NCBI GenBank assembly: GCA_030145015.1
Contig: JAQYWI010000080.1
Span: 1 to 22,637 of the forward strand
Length of the DNA: 22,637 nt
From: Desulfobacterales bacterium
GTDB lineage: Bacteria; Desulfobacterota; Desulfobacteria; Desulfobacterales; JAHEIW01
Reading direction: 5' to 3'
Shown: one piece after another, positions 1-5,563 of the stretch
Layout of the letters: each line of letters begins with the position of its first letter
How positions within the stretch are numbered: position 1 is the stretch's first letter
Position numbers and translations under genes: made by a program
Notes under the pieces: model-generated
Seen by the model: the letters and a program-made list of their open reading frames with translations, nothing else
The model's database searches: none
Told to the model about the DNA's origin: nothing

Positions 1-75
1 GTTCGACTGGGATTATACCAGTTCGGTTAATTGCTGTAATTCAACGACAACGGTTACTGATAAACTGATGGGGAA

Positions 76-125
76 GGTCGTCGGAGAGCCGTACCGGGGA
101 AAACCCGACGTCCGGTTCGACGACC
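76..125 (+). other. Group II intron domain V-like hairpin (intron 3' end remnant)
   Basis: Positions 86-118 fold like group II intron domain V. The lower stem pairs GAGCCGTAC with GTCCGGTTC (one T-C mismatch), with a two-base AC bulge at 108-109, an upper stem CGGG/CCCG, and a GAAAA loop; the AGC catalytic triad is at 87-89. An extra inverted repeat, GGTCGTCG (76-83) and CGACGACC (118-125), encloses it. No clear domain VI follows, because recombinase coding sequence begins at about 123, so this is probably a truncated or rearranged intron end. Upstream intron parts would lie outside the window. The domain V shape is seen; the intron identity is inference. Confidence 0.5.
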
Positions 126-278
126 CTGAGAGAAATTCAAAAAATGCTCCGGCATAAGCGCCCTACCACGACCGACAATTACCTCAAAGGTCTTTCCGCG
201 GCCATGAAACAGGTTGCCAGCATTTTGGACAACCCCAAAAAATCTCACCTTAAAGTTGTCGAAAAAACCGAATCCTAA
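123..278 (+). pseudogene. 3' end of a tyrosine recombinase (phage-type integrase) gene
   Basis: The plus-strand frame from about 123 to the TAA at 276-278 encodes the C-terminal block of a tyrosine recombinase. The stretch LREIQKMLRHKRPTTTDNYL carries the box II pattern, with the late catalytic His (in LRH) and the nucleophilic Tyr (in DNYL) correctly spaced. About 51 residues remain. Upstream, the frame stays open only to a TGA at 66-68 and no longer resembles a recombinase; a group II intron-like hairpin lies there instead. The gene is therefore either interrupted by an intron whose body is outside the window or is a broken remnant. It sits next to the 3' end of a tRNA-Ser, a usual position for an integrase of an element inserted at a tRNA. 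No start codon is visible. Confidence 0.6.
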
Positions 279-329
279 TCTTTAAATTTCACCGCTATAC
301 TATGGTTTGGTTTTCATTTTTCAAAGGGC

Positions 330-353
330 ATTGTAACGATTATTGTAACGATT
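330..353. repeat. Two tandem copies of a 12-bp repeat
   Basis: ATTGTAACGATT occurs twice head to tail (330-341 and 342-353), between the recombinase end and the tRNA-Ser. Short direct repeats here could be recombinase or excisionase arm sites; that role is inference. Confidence 0.5.
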
Positions 354-369
354 TTATAAATTAGGCATG

Positions 370-403
370 AAAAAAGGCCAATCTGAGAGAACTCAAATTG
401 ACC
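370..403 (-). terminator. Rho-independent terminator after tRNA-Ser(GCT)
   Basis: Read on the minus strand, 403-392 (GGTCAATTTGAG) pairs with 387-376 (CTCAGATTGGCC) over 12 pairs including two G-U pairs. The loop is TTCT, and six T residues (375-370) follow. It lies 15 bp past the tRNA 3' end. On the plus strand the same arms have two mismatches and no T run, which fixes the orientation. Confidence 0.8.
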
Positions 404-417
404 TAGTTCCTTTAAAA

Positions 418-510
418 TGGCGGAGAGACAGGGATTCGAACCCTGGAAGGAGGTTTCCCCCCTTACTCGCTTAGCAGGCGAGTGCCTTCAGCCAGCTCGG
501 CCATCTCTCC
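418..510 (-). tRNA. tRNA-Ser (anticodon GCT)
   Basis: On the minus strand the acceptor GGAGAGA (510-504) pairs with TCTCTCC, followed by discriminator G and an encoded CCA (420-418). The anticodon loop reads CTGCTAA, giving GCT for codons AGC and AGU. A long variable arm and the T-loop GGTTCGAATCC are present; the 93-nt length is normal for a class II tRNA-Ser. A terminator follows immediately. Its 3' end faces the recombinase remnant, so it is a plausible integration target. Confidence 0.95.
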
Positions 511-521
511 ATTTTTGGTTG

Positions 522-604
522 ATTGGTTAAATTGTTGATTCGTAAAATGGGCCATTCATATTGCATTTCCAGTTACCATTCAACTAATCAACGATTTAAC
601 CAAT
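522..604. repeat. Inverted repeat between the two tRNA-Ser genes
   Basis: Arms at 522-540 and 586-604 are 19 bp each and match at 18 of 19 positions as inverted copies; they are separated by 45 bp. The arms are AT-rich and built from TTGATT/GGTTAA words. The repeat separates two class II tRNA genes read in the same direction. It could be a processing or transcriptional hairpin, or a remnant of a short intergenic repeat; no T run follows on either side. Confidence 0.6.
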
Positions 605-614
605 ACACTAAAAC

Positions 615-702
615 TGGCGGAGGGAGTAGGATTCGAACCCACGGAGGTGTTACCCTCAACGGTTTTCAAGACCGCCGCTTTCAACCACTCAGCCATCCCT
701 CC
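615..702 (-). tRNA. tRNA-Ser (anticodon TGA)
   Basis: On the minus strand the acceptor GGAGGGA pairs with TCCCTCC, followed by G and an encoded CCA (617-615). The anticodon loop CTTGAAA gives TGA, which reads UCA-family serine codons. The long variable arm and T-loop are intact; length 88 nt. It is not a selenocysteine tRNA, which would carry anticodon TCA. It lies upstream of tRNA-Ser(GCT) on the same strand and is probably co-transcribed with it. Confidence 0.95.
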
Positions 703-835
703 AAGCATTTAGGGTTATGCTGAGTCTTTATTTTTATCATCCCGATTTGAGATGGTCAATATCTTTGTATTAATTGTTGACAGGTTTAATTTTTTATGGT
801 TTCGAGGGCCTAATCTAGGCGGGGAGGTAATGAAT

Positions 836-1309
836 ATGAAGCAAAAATATACGATCATAAGAGATGACAAAAATAAACAGTTAATCATTCGTGAGTTTGC
901 TGAACTGGATAAAGAAACTCTGTCGCTGCTTTGTGAGGAAACCTACGACCAAAAGTTAATTCGGACTGCCATTAAAAGCGGTAAAGAGGACCTGATTGCG
1001 GCCCTCAGAACGAATAATCTCTATCCACCCGGAATTTATGCAGATAAAATTGCGAAAGCCGTTAAGGAGCTTTATGCCACCAAGGCCAAAGAATCGGAGG
1101 ATCTTTTTTTTAACGATCTTGAATTGCTGGCCAAAGGATCTAAAGCTGGCCCGGTTGAAGCGGAGCTTGGAAAGGATTCGGAAGACTTGGATGAGTTGCT
1201 TGAAGAGGATTTTGAACCTGAATATGAGGACAAAGAGCAGCTCAAAAAGATAGGTTCCTCCTTAAAAATTGCGGATGATGAATATGGGGATGGGAATGAG
1301 GAAACCTAG
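836..1309 (+). CDS. Hypothetical protein with an acidic C-terminal half
   Basis: I do not recognise a family. The ATG at 836 gives 157 residues and is preceded at 8 nt by GGAGG (823-827); the ATG at 830 is in frame but only 2 nt from that site, and longer starts have no ribosome site. The N-terminal half (MKQKYTIIRDDKNKQLIIREF, then a Leu/Lys-rich segment) looks like a small mixed alpha/beta domain. From about residue 90 the chain is strongly acidic (runs such as EDLDELLEEDFEPEYED), suggesting a soluble, partly disordered tail. No signal peptide, membrane segment or cysteine motif is seen. It stands alone between the tRNA pair and the hydrogenase locus, and nothing shows that it belongs to either. 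Confidence 0.75.
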   Translation: MKQKYTIIRDDKNKQLIIREFAELDKETLSLLCEETYDQKLIRTAIKSGKEDLIAALRTNNLYPPGIYADKIAKAVKELYATKAKESEDLFFNDLELLAKGSKAGPVEAELGKDSEDLDELLEEDFEPEYEDKEQLKKIGSSLKIADDEYGDGNEET

Positions 1310-1903
1310 TGTTGCGTCCCGCAAAAATGTTACAAAAGCCGTGTGGTATATTTTAGTCCAGTTGAGTTCTTTAATTGAGAAAATTCTAAACACCAAAATT
1401 CTTAAATCCCAAATCACAAAACACAAATATCAAATGGTTCGGCAACCTCGCCACCCTGAGCTTAGTCGAAGGGCAAATCACAATGACCGAAATTCAAAAT
1501 ATCAAACTGTTTGGGTCATTGAAAAATTGAGATTTGGGAATTAATCGACTTTAATTTTGAAAAAGCAGATTGATAATATCAATCTGGATTTACCTGCCTA
1601 AAACTCACCGATTCATCGGCCAAATCCCACTTTTTGTTGACTTACCCCTACAGTGTGCCATAAAAGAAAAAGAAAATTCAGTTTTTAAGTGTTGTCCAAT
1701 CTTTTTTTAACATTCCGAAATTTACCCAGATTTATTTAAAATGAAGGATTTTTAGGTTTTGCAAAGGCTGCATGACCTTCTTGTCTTGCAAACGATGAAA
1801 ATAGCTGGCTACATCGGTTAGTTAAAGCATCTGATGCAAAACCCTTTTTGAATAGGGTGGGGGAGGTATTTGAATTATTTTTAATGGGATTAAGGAGGTG
1901 CAA
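1310..1903. other. Gene-free region upstream of the hydrogenase genes
   Basis: About 590 bp, AT-rich, with no convincing gene. From about 1380 to 1545 the DNA is of low complexity, with recurring AAATCNCAAATCAC-like words and a CACCCTGAGCTTAGTCGAAG block that looks like a decayed dispersed repeat. A perfect dyad lies at 1566-1586, and a short stem ACCCT/AGGGT at 1841-1858. The hydrogenase promoter must lie here, but I see no confident -35/-10 or -24/-12 pair. Confidence 0.6.
1566..1586. repeat. Perfect 9-bp dyad upstream of the hydrogenase operon
   Basis: CAGATTGAT (1566-1574) and ATCAATCTG (1578-1586) flank AAT. No T run follows, so it is not a typical terminator. It lies about 320 bp upstream of the small-subunit start and could be an operator or a decayed repeat. 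Confidence 0.55.
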
Positions 1904-2845
1904 ATGGAAAAGGAAAAGGCGTTTTATGAGCGTTTGGAGGGCAAAGGTGTCTCCCGAAGGGAATTTATGAAGTTCTGCACCTTCCTGACGGCGACCATGG
2001 GGCTCTCGTCATCGTTTGTGCCAAAGGTGGCCGAAGTCTTTGCGGCACCGGCGCAGCGGCCTCCGGTGATTTGGCTGCATTTTGGTGAATGTACCGGGTG
2101 CACGGAAAGTGTGCTCAGATCCATGTACCCATGGATTGATGAGCTGGTGCTTGAGATTCTTTCCCTGGAGTATCATGAAACGGTTATGGCAGCTGCCGGA
2201 CAACAGGCTGAGGATCAACTGCATGCGTCAATGAAGAAGTTCGATGGTAAGTTTATCTGCGTGGTTGAAGGCGCGATTGCCACTAAATTCAACGGTGGGT
2301 ACGGGAAAATTGGCGGCCGAACATTTCTGGAGATTGGAAAAGAGGTTTGCGCCAGGGCTGCCGCTGTAATCTGTATAGGCGCGTGCGCCAGTTTCGGAAA
2401 TATCCCGGCGGCGAAACCCAACCCCGGCGGATATAAGGGTGTGGGTGAAGCCCTGGGGATAAAAGCGGTAAACATCGCCGGGTGTCCGCCGAACCCGGTC
2501 AATTTTGTCGGTACGGTGGTCAATTATCTCCTGTTTGGCAAACTCCCGGCCCTGGATAATCTTGGCCGTCCGCTGTTTGCCTATGGTAAGACCATCCACG
2601 ATCAGTGCCCGCGGCGGGCTCATTTTGAAAATGAGGAGTTTGTGGAAGAATTCGGTTCTGAGGAGGCCGCTATGGGTTATTGTCTTTACAAGAAGGGCTG
2701 TAGAGGTCCGGAAACCTATAACAACTGCCCGGTGGCTAAATTCAATGACGGCACCAGCTGGCCGATCGAGGCGGGGGCGCCCTGCATCGGTTGCAGCGAA
2801 CCGGCATTCTGGGATAACTTTACGCCGTTTTACGAGGAACTGTAG
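1904..2845 (+). CDS. hynA: Periplasmic [NiFe] hydrogenase, small (Fe-S) subunit
   Basis: Electron-transfer subunit of a group 1 uptake-type [NiFe] hydrogenase, 313 residues. The start is the ATG at 1904, 5 nt after AAGGAGG; an in-frame GTG at 1898 lies inside that site. A Tat signal is clear: SRREFMKF (residues 17-24), a hydrophobic stretch, then AAPA near residue 48. The proximal [4Fe-4S] ligands are in GECTGC (Cys63, Cys66), GACASFGN and GCPPNP. The distal and medial cluster ligands are in HDQC, GYCLYKKGC, NNCP and APCIGC. The chain ends FYEEL without the membrane helix seen in cytochrome b-linked subunits, so a soluble periplasmic enzyme passing electrons to c-type cytochromes is likely (inference). 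The large subunit starts 39 nt downstream. The subunit symbols A and B are used inconsistently between species. Confidence 0.95.
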   Translation: MEKEKAFYERLEGKGVSRREFMKFCTFLTATMGLSSSFVPKVAEVFAAPAQRPPVIWLHFGECTGCTESVLRSMYPWIDELVLEILSLEYHETVMAAAGQQAEDQLHASMKKFDGKFICVVEGAIATKFNGGYGKIGGRTFLEIGKEVCARAAAVICIGACASFGNIPAAKPNPGGYKGVGEALGIKAVNIAGCPPNPVNFVGTVVNYLLFGKLPALDNLGRPLFAYGKTIHDQCPRRAHFENEEFVEEFGSEEAAMGYCLYKKGCRGPETYNNCPVAKFNDGTSWPIEAGAPCIGCSEPAFWDNFTPFYEEL

Positions 2846-2884
2846 TTTTAGAACAGCGATCCAGGAAAAAAGGGGGGGAACCAT

Positions 2885-4534
2885 ATGGCACAGCGAATAA
2901 CGATAGATCCAATAACCAGAATTGAGGGTCATCTCCGGATTGAAGTCGAGGTGGCCGGCGGCAAGGTGGTGAATGCCTGGAGTTCAGGCCAGATGTTCCG
3001 AGGCATTGAGCTCATTCTGCAGGGCAGAGACCCCCGGGATGCCCACCATTTTGTGCAACGCTCCTGCGGTGTCTGAACGTACACCCATGCTCTGTCCTCG
3101 GTGAGGGCAGTCGATAATGCCGTGGGTGTTAAAATCCCCAAAAATGCGCGCATCATCCGTAACCTTCTGATGGGCGCCCAGTTTCAGCATGATCATATTG
3201 TTCACTTTTATCATCTGCATGCTCTGGACTGGGTGGATGTTGTCAGTGCACTTTCGGCGGATCCCAAGAAAACAGCCGCTTTATCTGACAATGTCAGCAA
3301 TGCACCCTGGGGGGGTGCCGTCTATTTTAAAAACGTACAACAACGCCTAAAAACATTTGTCGACAGCGGCCAGCTGGGCCCCTTTTCCAATGCGTATTGG
3401 GGACATTCAGCTTACAAGCTGCCGCCTGAAGCAAACCTGATGGCGACGGCCCACTACATTGAAGCTTTGCGCCTACAGGCCAAAGCGGCACGAATGCACG
3501 CCATTTTTGGCGGTAAAAATCCGCATCCGCAGTCACTGGTCGTCGGCGGTGTCACCTGCGTCAGAGACCTGACGCCGGATCGTATCGCCGAATTTCTGTA
3601 TATCACCAAAGAGACCCAGGATTTCATTGAAAATGTCTATATCCCGGATCTGCTGGCAGTCGCATCCTTTTACAAGGATTGGGGCGCCATTGGCGGCACG
3701 AGCAACTTCCTGGCATGGGGCGAGTTCCCCGAAACCGATCGGGAGCCGGACAGCCTCTATATGCCCAGGGGTGTCATTATGAAACGCAATATTGGCGGCG
3801 TGAAAATGGCGGACCAGGCCCAGGTTTCCGAGGACGTCACCCGGGGCTGGTACGAAGACGGGCCGGCCAGACATCCGTATAAAGGTGAAACCAAACCGCT
3901 ACAGGAAAACCCGAAATATCGACCCGGTGGCGGCAAATATTCCTGGTTCAAAGCACCGCGCTATGATGGCGAACCCTGCGAAGTCGGTCCGTTGGCCCGG
4001 GTACTGGTGGCGTATGCCCGGGGTCACAAGGACATTAAGCCGCTTGTTGATAATGTCTTGAACACGCTGGGCGTGGATGCAAACGCCCTGTTCTCGACCC
4101 TTGGCCGCACAGCCGCCAGAGGAATTGAGACCCTGGCAATCGGTAAACGGGTGCAGACCTGGGTCATGGAGCTGGTCGAAAACATCAAAAACGGCGATAC
4201 CCAAACCTATGAACCTTACAAAATGCCGAACAGTGGTATGGGTGTGGGGCTAAATGATGTTCCGCGGGGATCCCTTGGGCACTGGGTGGAGATCGAAGAT
4301 AAGAAGATTAAAAACTACCAGTACGTCGTGCCGTCGACCTGGAACCTATGCCCGCGGGATGCCAACGGCAAATTGGGTCCGGTGGAAGAGGCCCTGATCG
4401 GCACACCGGTTGCGGATCCCAAAAAACCGCTTGAGGTCCTGCGTACGGTTCATTCTTTTGATCCCTGTATTGCCTGCGGGGTCCACGTCATTGACCCGGA
4501 TTCCAACGAGGTTTATAAAATCAAAGCGCTCTAA
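2885..4534 (+). CDS. hynB: [NiFe] hydrogenase large subunit with in-frame TGA (probable selenocysteine) in the N-terminal CxxC motif
   Basis: Catalytic subunit, 549 residues if the TGA at 3074-3076 is read as residue 64. The start ATG at 2885 follows a purine-rich AAGGGGGGG site. The N-terminal nickel motif reads [40 protein letters not shown]: Cys61 is present and residue 64, normally Cys, is TGA. The C-terminal motif is intact, [11 protein letters not shown] (Cys528, Cys531, His534), followed by a 15-residue tail for endopeptidase removal. Length and conservation are normal on both sides of the TGA, with no frameshift. Residue 64 aligns with the N-terminal cysteine that bridges Ni and Fe in structurally known enzymes; described [NiFeSe] enzymes have Sec in place of the first cysteine of the C-terminal motif. 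A SECIS-like hairpin follows. A nonsense mutation or base-call error is the alternative; automated annotation would probably split this into two genes at the GTG at 3101. Confidence 0.9.
3074..3076 (+). other. In-frame TGA, candidate selenocysteine codon
   Basis: The codon sits in CGV-TGA-TYTH of the hydrogenase large subunit, where the family has an invariant Cys in CGVC. Only the third base differs from TGT or TGC. The frame continues intact for 485 codons. No selA, selB, selD or tRNA-Sec gene lies in the window, so the decoding machinery is not shown here. Confidence 0.7.
3092..3110 (+). promoter_or_regulatory. Candidate bacterial SECIS hairpin
   Basis: The stem CTGTCCT (3092-3098) pairs with AGGGCAG (3104-3110) over 7 bp including one T-G pair. 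It closes a 5-nt loop CGGTG (3099-3103) that contains GGU. The apical loop begins 22 nt after the TGA. Bacterial SECIS elements are coding-region stem-loops with the loop roughly 16-37 nt after UGA and a G among its first two loop bases; both hold here. The stem falls in codons for LSSVRA, which are constrained by protein conservation, so chance folding cannot be excluded. Confidence 0.6.
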
Positions 4535-4551
4535 TGAGCCTGCCTTGACAG

Positions 4552-4586
4552 AAACGGCCTCCTTCATCTGCGGGAGGCCGTTTTTT
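4552..4586 (+). terminator. Rho-independent terminator after the hydrogenase structural genes
   Basis: The arms at 4552-4562 and 4573-4583 pair perfectly over 11 bp (core ACGGCCTCC/GGAGGCCGT) around a 10-nt loop, and the T run reaches 4586. It lies 17 bp after the large-subunit stop and 87 bp before the endopeptidase gene, so it should make structural subunits in excess of the maturation proteins or separate the two transcripts. Confidence 0.9.
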
Positions 4587-4673
4587 ATGGTGTTGACGGT
4601 CCGTCCTGTTTTGGTGTAATACCCATATTCGGCTGTTGAATTCGAATATGCATGCATCTGAAAGGGCTAAAAA

Positions 4674-5231
4674 GTGTCTGATAAAAGTCCTTATGACGAT
4701 ATCTATTCTCCGGAAATTATGATTCTGGGTGTGGGTTGCATTCTTTATTCGGATGAGGGTTTCGGTGTGCGCGTGATTGAAGCCATTCAGGAGCGCTACG
4801 AATTTCCGGACAATGTCCTGGTGGTCGACGGCGGTGTTCTGGGAATCAACCTGCTGGGTGTGATTTCCAAACCGGATCGGCTTATTGTGGTAGATGCCAT
4901 TCGCAATAAAGGTAAGCCCGGAGATCTGTATCGCCTGGAAGGCGCGGCCATTCCGGAACGCATTCGGGCCAAGAACTCTTTGCACCAGGTTGATTTTCTG
5001 GAAGCGCTCACTTTATGCCAGGCGCTGGATAAGGTGCCTGAAACGGTAATTGTCGGGGTGGAGCCGGAAGACATCGAGACCCAGAGCCTGGAATTAACGC
5101 GCACCACCCGGGCCAAAGTCGACGCGGTAATCGATATGGTTTTGGCCGAGCTGGATCGCCTGGGGGTATCCTATAAGAAAGGAAGACCGCATAATGTGTC
5201 TAGCAATCCCATCTCGGATTACAAAGATTGA
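4674..5231 (+). CDS. hyaD: Hydrogenase maturation endopeptidase (HyaD/HybD family)
   Basis: Nickel-dependent endopeptidase that removes the C-terminal tail of the large subunit after the conserved His of the CxxCxxH motif. It has 185 residues from a GTG start at 4674, preceded by GAAAGGG. The fold signature is clear: ILGVGCILYSDEGFGV at the N-terminus, VVDGGVLGINLLG, and LIVVDAI. By comparison with E. coli HybD the nickel-sensing ligands are Glu28 (in DEG), Asp74 (in VVDAI) and His104 (in LHQVDF). The C-terminus runs a little past the usual 155-165 residues and overlaps hypC by 38 bp in another frame, so translation is likely coupled. The substrate here has the expected 15-residue tail. Cytoplasmic. 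Confidence 0.92.
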   Translation: MSDKSPYDDIYSPEIMILGVGCILYSDEGFGVRVIEAIQERYEFPDNVLVVDGGVLGINLLGVISKPDRLIVVDAIRNKGKPGDLYRLEGAAIPERIRAKNSLHQVDFLEALTLCQALDKVPETVIVGVEPEDIETQSLELTRTTRAKVDAVIDMVLAELDRLGVSYKKGRPHNVSSNPISDYKD

Positions 5232-5436
5232 AAATAATATGGCAACCATCGATGTGGATGGCGTTCAAAGAGAAGCCAGTTTGTTGCTGCTTGAGGACGC
5301 CCGGGTCGGAGATTACGTTATTGTGCATGCCGGCTTTGCCATCCAAAAACTCGATGAATCGGCGGCACAGGAAACATTGGACCTGTTGCGAGAAGCGATC
5401 GCCGCGGTAGAGAAAAGCGAATCCAACCAGAATTAG
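5194..5436 (+). CDS. hypC: Hydrogenase maturation chaperone HypC
   Basis: An 80-residue HypC/HybG/HupF chaperone that carries the Fe(CN)2CO group with HypD and binds the immature large subunit. The diagnostic start MCLAIP is present; Cys2, exposed after Met removal, is the essential ligand. The body has the small beta-barrel pattern (ATIDVDGVQREASLLLL, VGDYVIVHAGFAIQKL) and a C-terminal helix. The ATG at 5194 lies within the end of the endopeptidase gene. This is the first of four hyp genes downstream on the same strand. Confidence 0.95.
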   Translation: MCLAIPSRITKIENNMATIDVDGVQREASLLLLEDARVGDYVIVHAGFAIQKLDESAAQETLDLLREAIAAVEKSESNQN

Positions 5437-5563
5437 AGCAAACCCGGCGGTAAGATTTTGAACGCACTTCAAGATCCTCAAGCTTGCAGGCCACCCCGCA
5501 ACCCCGTCTCACTAAGTAGATACTGAAACGACACACGTTTACCCGCAAACCTCAGGGATGACC

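Noticed and set aside
615..702. tRNA-Sec to pair with the TGA codon
   Set aside because: The anticodon is TGA, not TCA, and the acceptor stem and overall length fit tRNA-Ser.
523..723. 66-codon open frame across the tRNA region
   Set aside because: It overlaps the tRNA-Ser(TGA) gene on the other strand and has no ribosome site.
1750..1790. Sigma-54 promoter for the hydrogenase operon
   Set aside because: A GG-N10-GC spacing occurs near 1753-1768, but the flanking bases do not match TGGCAC or TTGC.
2228..2932. 234-codon open frame antisense to the hydrogenase small subunit
   Set aside because: It lies wholly opposite a clear gene, lacks a ribosome site and resembles nothing known; a shadow frame.
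3101..4534. Separate hydrogenase large-subunit gene starting at GTG 3101
   Set aside because: It lacks the start of the family and is in the same frame as 2885-3073; the residues between (TYTHALSS) are conserved family sequence, so this is one gene interrupted by TGA.
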